Below are positions 1 through 10,320 of a DNA stretch of 64,000 nt, one piece after another. Under the pieces are notes generated by a model. It saw only the letters and a program-made list of their open reading frames with translations, searched no databases and was not told where the DNA came from. Source of the stretch: Methylovirgula ligni (GTDB lineage: Bacteria > Pseudomonadota > Alphaproteobacteria > Rhizobiales > Beijerinckiaceae); the NCBI RefSeq assembly GCF_004135935.1, contig NZ_CP025086.1, positions 310,001 through 374,000 of the forward strand, read 5' to 3'. Numbering within the stretch: position 1 is the first letter of the stretch; every line of letters starts with the position of its first letter. The position numbers were made by a program, and so were the translations under genes.

Positions 1-195
1 CGCACCGCCCATGTGGCTGCCGAGCGCCTTGTAGACGAGCTGATGCTGCTGGAGCTTCGATTTTCCGGCGAACTCCTTCGAGACGACCGTCGCCGCCCAA
101 TGATCCCCGTCATCGGCCAAGGCGCGCATCTCGATCTTGGCGTCGGGGATTCCCTGCTTGATCAGGGATTCGATCTCGGCCGCAGGCATCGGCAT
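1..195 (-). CDS. BolA family protein (3' end lies outside the window)
   Basis: The 65 visible residues start [20 protein letters not shown] and continue with a GDHWAATVVSKEFAGKSKLQQHQLVYKALG stretch (quoted in parts), the signature of the BolA/IbaG fold. BolA proteins partner monothiol glutaredoxins in iron-sulfur handling. The ATG at 195 overlaps the purL TGA as TGATG, so the two are probably translationally coupled. A purL-bolA(-grxD) order is usual in alphaproteobacteria, which supports the call. The gene runs off the left edge, so the C-terminus and any following glutaredoxin gene cannot be seen. Confidence 0.88.
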   Translation of the reverse strand, partial: MPMPAAEIESLIKQGIPDAKIEMRALADDGDHWAATVVSKEFAGKSKLQQHQLVYKALGSHMGGA

Positions 196-2414
196 CAGAT
201 ATGTTCCTCCAGAACGAGTTGGCCCTGCATGTAGTCCGGCAACCAAGTTTCGTGCCGCTGGCGCAGGTCCGAAAGCAATATGGCGGCGGCCCCCGGAATG
301 GTCAACGTATCCCCGCCCGTGGTGCCAAGCCTCTGGCAGGGGATGCCCCGCGCGTTTGCCCCCGCGGCGATGCTGGCAGCCGTCTCAGGCTGGCTGGTCA
401 GCAGATAGCGGCCCTGATCCTCGCCAAAGAGGAAGGCGTGCAAGGGCACTTCCGGCGCGGCCTCGATTGTCGCGCCAAGGCCGCCAGCCAGGGCCATCTC
501 CGCCAGAGCGACGCCAAGGCCGCCCTCGGAGAGATCATGCGCCGCGGTCACCTGCCCTGCACGGACGAGGCCGCGGACGAAATCGCCCGCCTTTCGCTCC
601 GCCGCGAGATCGACCGGCGGCGGCGCGCCATCCTCACGGCCGCAAATCTCACGCAGATAGGCGGACTGGCCGAGCCAGCCTTGCGTCTCGCCAAGCAGCA
701 GGATAATTTCGCCCGGCTGTTTGAAGCCGATCGACGCCGTCTTCGTGACATCATCGATAAGCCCGACGCCGCCGATTGCCGGCGTCGGTAGGATCGCGCC
801 CTCGGGGCTCTCGTTGTAGAGCGAGACATTGCCGGAGACGATGGGGAAATCGAGCGCCTTGCAGGCCGCGGCCAAACCTTCGACCGCGGCGACGAACTGG
901 CCCATCGCCTCAGGCTTTTCGGGATTACCGAAATTGAGATTGTCGGTGCAGGCGAGCGGCAACGCACCGACGGCGCAGAGATTGCGCCAAGCTTCGGCCA
1001 CGGCCTGTTTGCCGCCCTCGAAGGGATCGGCGCCGCAATAATTCTCGTTCACGTCGGTCGTCAGCGCCAGCCCCTTCGGCCCGTCGCCAAGGCGGATCAC
1101 AGCCGCGTCGCCGCCCGGCGCCTGCACGGTGTTGCCGAGGATGAGATGATCGTATTGCTCATAGACCCAGCGCTTCGACGCAAGGTTCGCGCTGCCGATA
1201 AGGCACAGCAGCGCATCGGCGTTGGAATTCGGCGCGGGAACATCCTGCGGCTTGATGATGGCCTGCTTGGGCGTCGGCGCATGCGGGCGGTCGTAGCGCG
1301 GCGCTTCGTCGCCCAGCTCCTTGATCGGCAGATCGGCTTTCACCTCGCCCTTGTGCTTGACGACGAAGCGCAGATCGTCGGTCGTGCGGCCGATGATGGC
1401 GAAGTCGAGCCCCCATTTGCGGAAGATCGCCTCGGCCTGCTGCTCCTTGCCCGGCGCGAGGACCATGAGCATCCGCTCCTGGCTTTCCGACAGAAGCATT
1501 TCATAGGCCGTCATGCCCGGCTCGCGGCAGGGTACGGCGTCGAGATCGAGCAGGATGCCAAGATCGCCCTTGGCGCCCATTTCGACCGCGGAGGAGGTGA
1601 GCCCCGCCGCGCCCATGTCCTGAATGGCGATGACGGCGCCCGATTTCATCAGTTCGAGGCAGGCTTCGAGCAGCAGCTTTTCGGCGAAGGGATCGCCGAT
1701 CTGCACCGCCGGACGGCTCTCCTGCGAATTTTCATCGAAGGCGGCCGACGCCATGGTCGCGCCGTGGATGCCATCACGGCCGGTTTTGGAGCCGAGATAG
1801 ACGATCGGGTTCCCGACGCCGGTCGCCTTGGCGTAAAAGATCGCGTCCTTCTCGGCGATGCCGACGGCCATCGCATTGACGAGGATGTTGCCGTCATAGG
1901 CGCGGTTGAAGCGCGTCGAGCCGCCGACGGTCGGCACGCCGAAACTATTGCCGTAGCTGCCGATGCCGGCGACGACACCGCCGACGAGATGGCGGGTCAG
2001 CAGGTGCTCGGGCGATCCGAAGCGCAACAGGTCAAGGCAGGCGACCGGCCGCGCGCCCATGGTGAACACATCGCGCAGAATGCCGCCGACGCCCGTCGCC
2101 GCGCCCTGAAACGGCTCGATATAAGATGGATGGTTGTGGCTCTCCATCTTGAAGACGCAGGCGAGCCCATCGCCGATATCGATGACGCCGGCATTCTCGC
2201 CCGGCCCCTGGATGACCCACGGCGCACTGGTCGGCAATTTGCGCAGATGCAGACGCGAGGATTTGTAGGAACAATGCTCGTTCCACATGGCCGAGAAAAT
2301 GCCGAGTTCGGTGAAGCTCGGCACCCGGCCGATGAGCGCGACGAGGCGCGCGTATTCGTCCGGCTTCAGGCCATGTGCGGCAACGAGTTCGGGCGTGATT
2401 GCGGGTTCGCTCAT
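195..2414 (-). CDS. purL: phosphoribosylformylglycinamidine synthase subunit II
   Basis: This 739-residue protein is the small-type PurL that works with separate PurQ and PurS subunits. It makes FGAM from FGAR, ATP and glutamine-derived ammonia in purine synthesis. The N-terminal [10 protein letters not shown] motif holds the conserved histidine. [20 protein letters not shown] is the ATP/metal loop shared by AIR-synthase-related proteins, and a second AIRS half follows with [18 protein letters not shown]. The length matches PurL of Rhizobiales (about 735-740) rather than the 1290-residue enterobacterial form. The start at 2414 ([11 protein letters not shown]) precedes the conserved N-terminus without extra sequence. 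The stop overlaps the bolA start by one base. A palindromic repeat lies in the gap upstream. Confidence 0.97.
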   Translation of the reverse strand: MSEPAITPELVAAHGLKPDEYARLVALIGRVPSFTELGIFSAMWNEHCSYKSSRLHLRKLPTSAPWVIQGPGENAGVIDIGDGLACVFKMESHNHPSYIEPFQGAATGVGGILRDVFTMGARPVACLDLLRFGSPEHLLTRHLVGGVVAGIGSYGNSFGVPTVGGSTRFNRAYDGNILVNAMAVGIAEKDAIFYAKATGVGNPIVYLGSKTGRDGIHGATMASAAFDENSQESRPAVQIGDPFAEKLLLEACLELMKSGAVIAIQDMGAAGLTSSAVEMGAKGDLGILLDLDAVPCREPGMTAYEMLLSESQERMLMVLAPGKEQQAEAIFRKWGLDFAIIGRTTDDLRFVVKHKGEVKADLPIKELGDEAPRYDRPHAPTPKQAIIKPQDVPAPNSNADALLCLIGSANLASKRWVYEQYDHLILGNTVQAPGGDAAVIRLGDGPKGLALTTDVNENYCGADPFEGGKQAVAEAWRNLCAVGALPLACTDNLNFGNPEKPEAMGQFVAAVEGLAAACKALDFPIVSGNVSLYNESPEGAILPTPAIGGVGLIDDVTKTASIGFKQPGEIILLLGETQGWLGQSAYLREICGREDGAPPPVDLAAERKAGDFVRGLVRAGQVTAAHDLSEGGLGVALAEMALAGGLGATIEAAPEVPLHAFLFGEDQGRYLLTSQPETAASIAAGANARGIPCQRLGTTGGDTLTIPGAAAILLSDLRQRHETWLPDYMQGQLVLEEHI

Positions 2415-2468
2415 GCGCGCTTCTTAGAGAGGAATAGGAACGGCGTAAACATGGACAGGGCCGTTGCG

Positions 2469-2541
2469 GTCATTGCGAGGAGCGTCTGCGACGAAGCAAT
2501 CCAGAAGGGCTCCTGGATTGCTTCGCTTCGCTCGCAATGAC
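2469..2541. repeat. nested palindromic intergenic repeat (REP-like)
   Basis: The outer arms gtcattgcgag (2469-2479) and ctcgcaatgac (2531-2541) are perfect 11-bp complements. Inside them, gaagcaatccag (2493-2504) pairs with ctggattgcttc (2513-2524). The element sits between the pth stop and the purL start. Translated, it gives the HCERSEAIQ-type peptide that recurs as a spurious ORF in many alphaproteobacterial genomes, so I take it as a dispersed repeat and not a gene. Confidence 0.8.
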
Positions 2542-2558
2542 GACACGGCTGCATCGGC

Positions 2559-3149
2559 TTATTCCTCGCCCAGCGTCCCGGACTCCTGCATCGCCAGAAA
2601 AATCTTGTTCTGGAAACTGTTGTCGGCGCCGTCGGCGAGATAGCCGGCATTGGCGGCGATCGCCTCGCAGATCGCGGCGACCCAAGGATGCTCGGCCTTG
2701 GCGAAATTGCCCAGGACATAATCATGCACACGCGCCTTGTCACCCGGATGGCCGATGCCGATCCGCACGCGACGGTAGTCGTTGCCGATATGCTCGGTGA
2801 TCGAGCGCAGGCCGTTGTGCCCGGCATTGCCGCCGCCAATCTTCACCCGGAGCTGGCCCGGTGCGAGATCGAGTTCGTCATGGAAGACGATGATGTCGGC
2901 GAGATCGATTTTGTAATAGCGCGACGCCTCGCCGACGGCGCGGCCGGACTCGTTCATGAAGGTTTCGGGCTTCAAAAGGATGATCCGCTCGACGCCGATG
3001 GCACCCTCGCTCGTCTGGCTCTGAAAGCGGGTACGGAACGGCGCAAACGGATGGCGGCCGGCGATGGCGTCGACGGCCATGAAGCCGATATTGTGGCGCT
3101 GCCCGGCATAGGCGCGGCCGGGATTGCCGAGACCGACGAAAAGCTTCAT
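2559..3149 (-). CDS. pth: peptidyl-tRNA hydrolase
   Basis: This 196-residue enzyme cleaves the ester bond of peptidyl-tRNAs dropped from ribosomes, which recycles the tRNA in the cytoplasm. GLGNPGRAY at the N-terminus, the H19-N20 pair, the [10 protein letters not shown] loop and [10 protein letters not shown] carry the residues known as Asn10, His20, Asn68 and Asp93 in the E. coli enzyme. The frame stays open upstream to 3446, but that part is the mirror of rplY. The start [11 protein letters not shown] at 3149 matches the family exactly. It lies downstream of rplY, the standard alphaproteobacterial pair, with a terminator-like hairpin between the two. Confidence 0.96.
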   Translation of the reverse strand: MKLFVGLGNPGRAYAGQRHNIGFMAVDAIAGRHPFAPFRTRFQSQTSEGAIGVERIILLKPETFMNESGRAVGEASRYYKIDLADIIVFHDELDLAPGQLRVKIGGGNAGHNGLRSITEHIGNDYRRVRIGIGHPGDKARVHDYVLGNFAKAEHPWVAAICEAIAANAGYLADGADNSFQNKIFLAMQESGTLGEE

Positions 3150-3163
3150 GCGGGAAACCCGGG

Positions 3164-3195
3164 CAAAAAGAGACCGGGCGGCCTGAGCCGCCCGG
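3164..3195 (-). terminator. Rho-independent terminator or attenuator between rplY and pth
   Basis: On the minus strand a 9-bp GC stem (ccgggcggc/gccgcccgg, 3174-3195, 4-nt loop) is followed by TCTCTTTTT. It ends 15 bp before the pth start, so it should terminate most rplY transcripts and leave pth dependent on read-through or on its own promoter. Confidence 0.72.
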
Positions 3196-3204
3196 CAATC
3201 CGGA

Positions 3205-3891
3205 TTACTTCTTCGGCTTGGCCGCAGCCGCAGCCTTGGCATCCGGCGTAGCGCCGGCAGCCGGAGCCGCACCACCTGCCGCGGGCGCAGTCGTCGCCGC
3301 GGCAGCCGCCGGCGTCTCGATGACGGCGATCGGCGGCGCAATGGTCGCGATGGTGAAATCATGCTGCGTATCGACCGGACGGACGCCGGCCGGCAGCGTG
3401 ATTGCCGAAATATGCACCGACTCGGCGATATCGAGCTGGCCGACATCGACCGTGATCGCCTCGGGAATGGCGTCGGCCGGAACCTTCAGCTCGATCGAAT
3501 GGCGCACGATGTTGAGCGTGCCGCCCTTCTTGATGCCGGGGCTGATGTCCTGATTGATGAAATGCACCGGGATGGCGACGCGCAGCGTCGAACCGGCTTT
3601 CAGCCGCAGGAAATCGACGTGCACGGGCCGGTCGTTGATGCGGTCAAGCTGATAGTCGCGCGGAATGACCCGCTCCTTGCCGCCCTCGACATCGATCTCA
3701 TAGATCGTCGTCAGAAAATGCCCGGCATAGATGTGCTTGTTGACTTCACGCCAATCGAGCGAAATTGCCTGGGCGGGGTCACCGCCGCCATAAATGACTG
3801 CGGGAATACGGCCCTCACGGCGAACGCTGCGGGCGGCCCCCTTGCCGCCTGCGCTGCGCACCGTGGCCGCGAGCGTCTTTGTCTCGGCCAT
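3205..3891 (-). CDS. rplY: 50S ribosomal protein L25 / Ctc-type general stress protein
   Basis: This 228-residue protein is a two-domain L25 (TL5/Ctc form) that binds 5S rRNA on the large subunit. The N-terminal L25 fold contains [16 protein letters not shown], and the beta-domain follows with [20 protein letters not shown] and [18 protein letters not shown]. The last 40 residues are a low-complexity Ala/Pro tail ending in AKPKK, which is typical for this family in Rhizobiales. The minus-strand sequence before the ATG has AAGGA at a suitable distance. It is first in the pair with pth. Confidence 0.96.
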   Translation of the reverse strand: MAETKTLAATVRSAGGKGAARSVRREGRIPAVIYGGGDPAQAISLDWREVNKHIYAGHFLTTIYEIDVEGGKERVIPRDYQLDRINDRPVHVDFLRLKAGSTLRVAIPVHFINQDISPGIKKGGTLNIVRHSIELKVPADAIPEAITVDVGQLDIAESVHISAITLPAGVRPVDTQHDFTIATIAPPIAVIETPAAAAATTAPAAGGAAPAAGATPDAKAAAAAKPKK

Positions 3892-4004
3892 AGTGGTATC
3901 CTTATCTGAGAAGGCGGCCCTCGCCTCCAGGGGTGTCGGAAACGGACCGCGGGCGCCTTATAGGGGGCCAAGAGCTTGAGGGCAAGCCGGCCGGCCAGCC
4001 GTGA

Positions 4005-7000
4005 TCACCACGAATAGCGCACGCCCAGGGCACCACGGATGCCCTCGCGCCGGCCGCCGGCGGTATCGCCCACGCCAAACTCATAATCGCCATTGGCGAA
4101 GACGCCAAAATCCTCGTTGATCTTCACCGTAAGGCCACCGCCCGCCTCGACCCGCTCGTCCTGCTCCTCCAGCGGAACCTGATCGACCGTCGCATAGGTC
4201 GTCAGCACATTGCCGCCCCAGTCACGCCAGAAGTTCACCCGCAGATAGGGTTGCCAGATCTGCCCCTGAACGGTCTCGAAGCTCCATCTGCCACGCAGGC
4301 CGAGGCGGCCGGTGACGCCATTTGTCGTTCCCAGCGCCACTTCGCCAGATTCGTCGCTCGCATCATCGAATTCGACATGCTGGCCGATGATCTGGCCCTG
4401 CGGCTCAAGCGCGAAGCCCGGCCCGAGCATGGGGATCGCAAAGGGATAACCCGCCTCGAGTGACCCGATCACGCCATAGCCCTGCGTCGGCAGCGACGCA
4501 TATTGCGTGGTCGCCTCGCCATCGTAACGGGTCGCCTGAATCACGCTGTCGATATACCAGCCGCCCGGCCCGTAATGCGTCCAATAGGCGCCGGCTGACA
4601 GGCCGCTGAGGTCGACACGCCCGGTATGTTCGAGGACATAATTCGTCGCAGTCGCATTGGTGACGAGGCCGTCCACGTCAACATTTGCGTCGGCGTAGCT
4701 GAAATACAGCCCCGCCGCGTCGCGGTGCCCCGGCGCGAGAGCGCCGCGCCAGAGATCGACCCCGGCCTGCATCCCGAGAATCTGGCCGGACGTTCTGGGA
4801 TCGGCATAAGCGAGATAATGGTCCTCGATCCGCTCACCGAAAACCCGCGCCCAGACCGGAGGCCGCCAGCCGTTGCCGGTGCAATCGAGCGCCCATTGCG
4901 AAAGAGGCGACGCCGCGTTGCGCGCCGCGCGCGCTCTATCCGGAGTGCAGGATCCGATGTCATCGAGCAGCGTATCGCCAATGCGATCATGCAGCGTGCC
5001 GAGGGTGAGAAGCCCTAACTGCCGGGCGACAGGCTGCACAACGCCATAGGTCGCGATCTCCGGCCCGATGATGGGATAGGTGCCGGGCGGCAGCGTCGAC
5101 GGCGGCGGGTCCGGCGGCAGCACGTCCGTCGGAGGAAAGGTGGGGGTCACGGGTATCGGCGGCCCCGGCTCGATTGGCGGCGTAATCGGTTGGATCGGCG
5201 GCGTCGGCGTGACCGGCGGCGGCGGTGGTGGCGTCGGCGGTGGTGGAGGCTCCACCGGCGGCGGCGTAGGCGGACCCGGCGGCGTGGGCGGCGGCTCCGG
5301 TGGAGGTATCGGGGGCGGCTCCGGCTGCTCTGGGGTGATCGGCGGCGGGACGACCACCGGCGGCGGCTCCGGCTGCCCCGGAGTGACGGGCGGAGGCTCC
5401 ACCGGCGGCGTCGGTGGTGGCTCCCCCGGTTGGGGCACGACAAAAGACGAACGCAAGTACCAACTCTCCGGGTCGCTACCGCCGAGGCCGCCCTGGAACA
5501 GATCATAATCGAAAGCACCGGCGCGCAATTCGCCACCGCTGAGATAGAAGGCGTCGCTCGCCGTCGCGGCGCCGTTGATCGCGGAGACGACCAGAATGCC
5601 GTTGTCGTATGTCTGCTCGCCCGGACCGCCGGCATTGGCAATCTGAAGTGCCGTCGAGCCTGTCGCCGTGCCGCCGTCGATGACGAGGAGGTCGGACGGC
5701 GCGCCATCGGTGCCGAGATAGGTATTGAGTTCGATCAGGCCGTTCGCGCCGACATAATTATTGGCCGTCAGCGTCTTGAAGCTCGCTTGCTGCGTCGGAT
5801 CGCCGGTCGGCTGCGAGTAGATGATCGTGCTCGTATCGTTGGTCAGGTCGGTGACATTGGAATTGCCCGTCATGACCCAGGTAGTCTGATCGTGCAGCGT
5901 CACATCGCTGGTGCTACCGGCAGCCGTGATCATCGTACCCTGAAGAATCGAACTTCCCGCATCGAAAATCGTGAGGCCTGCCGCGCCGCGCGTATCGAGG
6001 ACAATGCCGTTATTGACAGTCGCAGTCGTGCCGGTCAGCGCGATATCGGCGGTCGCGTTGTTCACATCGAACGATGCGCCCGTCGCGCTCACCGTGACAT
6101 CGTTGAGCTGCGCCGTATTGAGGATGCCGGCATTGCCTTCGACATAAAATCCGTCGGAGCCGGCGCCCGCGGTCGATACGCTGCCGCCGTCCATTGTAAT
6201 GGTGCCGCCATTCAGCAGATGACCGCCCGGCGTACCGGCACCGCCTGTGTAGATGGCGCTGTCCTGCGTCAGTGCGATTGTCGCGCCACTGGAAGCCTCG
6301 ACGCCGGCGCCAGTTCCGTTGCGAACATCCACGAGAACGCCATTCGCCGAGATTTTGCTTCCGACGCCGCTCGCGACCAGACCTTTTTCGCCGGAGCCAA
6401 GGCTATAGACCGAGACGCTGCCGCTGTTCAGCGTGATATTGGCGCCGTTCGTGGCCTGCGCACCGATTTCGTTATCGACATGCGACGGATTGTTCGCATC
6501 TTCCATGCTCACAACCACATTGTTCGCCGTGATCGCGCTGGCTCCGCCGGTGCTGTCAGCCGAAAGTCCTATGTTGTTGCCGCCCACACTATACATGCTG
6601 ACCGCTGCATCGCTGAGCGTGATCGTGCCGCCATGTGTCGCCAGCGCGCCGAAGTCATTACCGCCTTGCAACGACGTAGGAGTGCCAAGACTGATTGTCG
6701 TGCCGCTGACGCTGATTGCGCCGCCGTTGTCCGCCTACAACGCGGTATTGCCGCCGGCATTGCCGCCGATGGCGAGCGCGCCGCCGGTCAGGAACACCTG
6801 GCCGTTCGTCGTCGCATGCACGCCGACATCCTGACCGCCGGTCGGAAAGGTGATGGTCAGGTCATGCGCTCTGATGATGCCTGAATTATCGGCCTGCAGA
6901 AAAACTGACCCGCCGCCGCTGCTGGCGGCTGGATTGGTAATCGTCGACCCGCTTCCGGTGGCATTGCCGGCGCTGTCGGTATCGAGATCGATCTCGCTCC

Positions 7001-7397
7001 CAGATCCGGTGGCCCAGACGACCGGATGCGCCGCCCCGCCACTCGGCGTCGTATAGATCGTCATATTGCTGCCGCTGATCACGCCGCCGTTTGTCGCCAA
7101 TATCTGCGTCGGCCCCGGCATTGGATAAAAGCCCGGCGGCTGCAGCACCTGACCGCTGGGAATCGTGCAGGAGCCGCCGCTCTGGCTCACCGTGCTTGGC
7201 TGGCTCGATTGATTGACGGCGACTGTACAGGTTTGCGCCTGGGCTATGCTGGCGCCGCCGGCTACAATGAATGTCGCCGCGATTACGTAACGTAAATTGA
7301 CAAAGCAAGTTGCGCGGCAAACTGCACGGAGACCATGCCGTTGCAAAAAGAAATCGCACTTTGAACAATGTGGCTTATGGAAAAGCAAATTGATCAT
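4005..7397 (-). pseudogene. autotransporter (type V secretion) interrupted by one in-frame TAG
   Basis: One reading frame of 1131 codons spans this region but is broken at codon 221 by TAG (6735-6737). The N-terminus is an extended signal peptide ending near SIAQA-QT (about residue 54). Then come Gly/Thr/Asn-rich beta-helix passenger repeats, a Pro-rich linker (about residues 650-770, bases 5085-5440) and a C-terminal beta-barrel of about 270 residues ending GVRYSW with a terminal aromatic, as in autotransporters. The residues just after the stop are ADNGG, and an upstream repeat reads LQADNSG, so the stop most likely replaced CAG (Gln). Without suppression only a 220-residue secreted stub is made. 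The 3' part (4005-6734) has no signal peptide of its own. A sequencing error is possible. Confidence 0.85.
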
Positions 7398-7591
7398 ACA
7401 CTTAGCCCCCCGGCTATAGCGTGACCACGATGATGCGAATCGTGACAGCGATCGTTAAGAAGATAATTCGAAACTGCTGCGATCGTCGCGCATGACGTGC
7501 ATCGAAATATCTTTTCCCGCGCGATGAGACATCTTTGCAACGAGAATTTCATGGATGCCGCGCGTCACGCGCAAATCACCAATAGCGACGT

Positions 7592-10066
7592 TCACGTTCC
7601 GCGTGGCTTCGCCCGCGTGGTCGGCACTGCTTTGGCCGGATCGTCGGGCCAGAGATGGCGCGGATAGCGGCCCTTCATTTCCGTCTTCACCGCTGCCCAG
7701 GAACCGCGCCAGAAGCCCGGCAGATCGCGCGTGATCTGCACGGGCCGGTGCGCCGGCGACAGCAGTTCGAGCGTCAACGGCACCGTGCCCTTGGCCAGCG
7801 CCGGATGCTGCTCGAGCCCATAAAATTCCTGCACGCGCGCCGAGACGAGTGGTCCGTTCTCCGCCGCATAGTCAACGGCGATGCGCGAACCCGCCGGCGT
7901 TTCGAAATGCGTCGGCGCTTCCGCATCAAGCCGCCTCTGCATGTCGTAAGGCAGCAGCGCCTGCAGCGCCGCCTCAAGATCGGCCGCTTTGATCTCGTCG
8001 AGGCTGGTCTTGCCGCCGAGGAACGGGGCGAGCCAATCGGCGGCGCCGGCTTGCAAAGCCGCGTCCGACAGATCGGGCCAGGACGCCTCGCCCTCGCTCG
8101 CGCGCAAAAAATTCACCCGGTCCCGCCATTGCGCCAAAGCCTTGCTCCACGGCAGGCGCGCAAAGCTCGAGGCGGCGATACCTTCGGCCAGAATCTTGGC
8201 CGCGTCGGGATGTTCCGCCGCGCTCAGCGTCTGCTCGGTCAGAACGAGCGCGCCGAGCCGGCGCTGGCGCCGCGCGATGATCTTTTCGCGCGCGGAATCA
8301 TATTGCGCATCCTCCCGCGTCACGATCTCCGGGCCAGCCACGGCCTCGATCTCCGCGAGCGTGAGAGGCGCAGCGAGCAGGATGCGCGCGGCAGCCGCGC
8401 GGCCGGAGATTTCGCCGACAGCCAGATAGGCTTCGCGTGCAAGTACATCATGCGGTTCGAGTGCGGCGGCGCGGCCGTTCGCCATCAGGAATTCGCCGGG
8501 CTTGCCGCGCGCCTTGGCGATGCGATCCGGGAAAGCCGCCGCAAGATGGCGGCCGGCTTCCGACGCGGCGGCCGCGCCGTCGCCGCCGACCTGTTTCAGC
8601 AAGCTGGCGATAAGGCGGCGCGCATCCTCGGCGCGCGACGAACGCTCGCGGCGCAAGCGTTCGATGCGGGTGACGAGATCGACATCATCACCGCCAAGAT
8701 TGCGCTCGGTCAGCAGCACCGCGACCTCCGCCGCAAGCCGCGCTTCACCGATCTCCTTTGCCGCGACGAGCATACGGGCGAGACGCGGCGGCAGCGCGAC
8801 GGCGCGCATATCGCGGCCCATATCGGTCAAGGCGCCTGTCGCATCGATCGCCTCAAGCTCGCTCAGCAGCGCGCGCGCCTCCTTCATCGCCGGTTCGGGC
8901 GGCAGATCGAGAAAGCGCAGATCGCGAGCCGGCTCGCGCGCGCCCCAGGCAATGCAATCGAGCAGAAAGCCGGAGAGATCCGAATTGAGAATTTCCGGCG
9001 CGGAAAAAGCTTCGAATGCGCCATTGGCCGCCTCGTGCCAGAGGCGGTAGCAAACGCCGGGTTCCGTGCGCCCCGCGCGGCCGCGGCGCTGATCGGCAGC
9101 GGCGCGGGAAATGCGCACCGTCTCTAGCCGCGTCAGGCCGCGATCCGGTTCATAGCGCGGCACACGAGCGAGGCCGCAATCGATCACGACGCGCACACCT
9201 TCGATCGTCAGTGAGGTTTCGGCAATCGAAGTGGCGAGCACAATCTTGCGCGTGCCGGCCGGCGTCGGCGCGATCGCCTTTTCCTGGGCTGTTCGGTCGA
9301 GTGCGGCATAGAGCGGCGCGACTTCAATCGCTGGATCGCGGATCGCCTCCTGTAACAGAGCAGCGAGCCGCGTGATCTCGCCCTGGCCGGGGAGAAAGAC
9401 GAGGATCGAGCCTTTCTCTTCCGCCAGCGCCTTGCGCACCGCGCGGGCGAGTGCGGCCTCGATCCTTTCCTGCGGGTCGCGGCCAAGATAGACGGTCTCG
9501 ACCGGAAAAGCGCGGCCCTCGGCCGCGATCACCGGCACATCGGCGCCGAGCAGGCTTGCGACCCGCGCGCCGTCAAGAGTCGCCGACATGACCAGAAGCC
9601 GCAAATCCGGCCGCAGATGCGCCCGACTGTCGAGCGCCAACGCGAGGCCGAAATCGGCATCGAGCGAACGCTCGTGAAACTCGTCGAAGATGACGGCGGC
9701 GACGCCATCAAGGCTGGGGTCGTCCAGAATCATCCGGGCGAAAACACCTTCCGTCACCACCTCGATCCGGGTTTTCGCCGAAGTGCGGGACATAAGCCGC
9801 ATCCGCAGGCCGATCGTCTCGCCGAGACTCTCTTTTAGCAATGCAGCCATGCGCTCGGCGGCGGCGCGCGCGGCCAGCCGGCGCGGCTCAAGGAGAACGA
9901 TCTTCTTTCCCCGCGCCCATCCGGCCTCGCGCAGCGCCAGCGGCACGATGGTCGTCTTGCCGGCGCCCGGCGGCGCGACCAGAACAGCGGCGGTCCTGCC
10001 CTCGAACGCGGCAGATAGCTGCGGCAGGATCACAAAAACCGGGAGCTTGGCCTGGGAATTATGCAT
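7592..10066 (-). CDS. hrpB: ATP-dependent RNA helicase HrpB (DEAH-box)
   Basis: This 824-residue superfamily 2 helicase matches HrpB in length and layout. Walker A is APPGAGKTT (about residues 32-40), the Walker B box is DEFHERS in place of DEAH, motif III is SAT, and motif VI is QRRGRAGR. The C-terminal half carries the HrpB-specific region ending TRDLPGFWRGSWAAVK and YPRHLWPDDP. Its cellular role is poorly defined, but RNA remodelling is expected from the family. It is divergent from kup across a 254-bp gap. The autotransporter frame lies 194 bp downstream and is probably independent. Confidence 0.95.
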   Translation of the reverse strand: MHNSQAKLPVFVILPQLSAAFEGRTAAVLVAPPGAGKTTIVPLALREAGWARGKKIVLLEPRRLAARAAAERMAALLKESLGETIGLRMRLMSRTSAKTRIEVVTEGVFARMILDDPSLDGVAAVIFDEFHERSLDADFGLALALDSRAHLRPDLRLLVMSATLDGARVASLLGADVPVIAAEGRAFPVETVYLGRDPQERIEAALARAVRKALAEEKGSILVFLPGQGEITRLAALLQEAIRDPAIEVAPLYAALDRTAQEKAIAPTPAGTRKIVLATSIAETSLTIEGVRVVIDCGLARVPRYEPDRGLTRLETVRISRAAADQRRGRAGRTEPGVCYRLWHEAANGAFEAFSAPEILNSDLSGFLLDCIAWGAREPARDLRFLDLPPEPAMKEARALLSELEAIDATGALTDMGRDMRAVALPPRLARMLVAAKEIGEARLAAEVAVLLTERNLGGDDVDLVTRIERLRRERSSRAEDARRLIASLLKQVGGDGAAAASEAGRHLAAAFPDRIAKARGKPGEFLMANGRAAALEPHDVLAREAYLAVGEISGRAAAARILLAAPLTLAEIEAVAGPEIVTREDAQYDSAREKIIARRQRRLGALVLTEQTLSAAEHPDAAKILAEGIAASSFARLPWSKALAQWRDRVNFLRASEGEASWPDLSDAALQAGAADWLAPFLGGKTSLDEIKAADLEAALQALLPYDMQRRLDAEAPTHFETPAGSRIAVDYAAENGPLVSARVQEFYGLEQHPALAKGTVPLTLELLSPAHRPVQITRDLPGFWRGSWAAVKTEMKGRYPRHLWPDDPAKAVPTTRAKPRGT

Positions 10067-10320
10067 GAAGCTGAATTGGCAGGAGAAGCACCACTCGGCA
10101 AGACTCTGGACCCATCACGCTTGGCGTGGACCCCTTGCAACGACCGCGAAGATAACAGCCGCCAACCGAACCCGTTTGACGATTCCGCTTCTCGTTACCG
10201 AGGGAAAGCGTTATATGCCGCCGCCGACCGCGCTCAACCAACCGGTCGCTCCGCCGCTTGGCATCCAACTTGCCGATATCGCAAGAACCGAATGCCACCG
10301 CCGGATTGAGGATTTCTTGA

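Noticed and set aside
5190-6884. 564-codon frame opposite the autotransporter
   Set aside because: It begins with Arg/Trp-rich sequence complementary to the proline linker and ends in the passenger mirror; no protein features.
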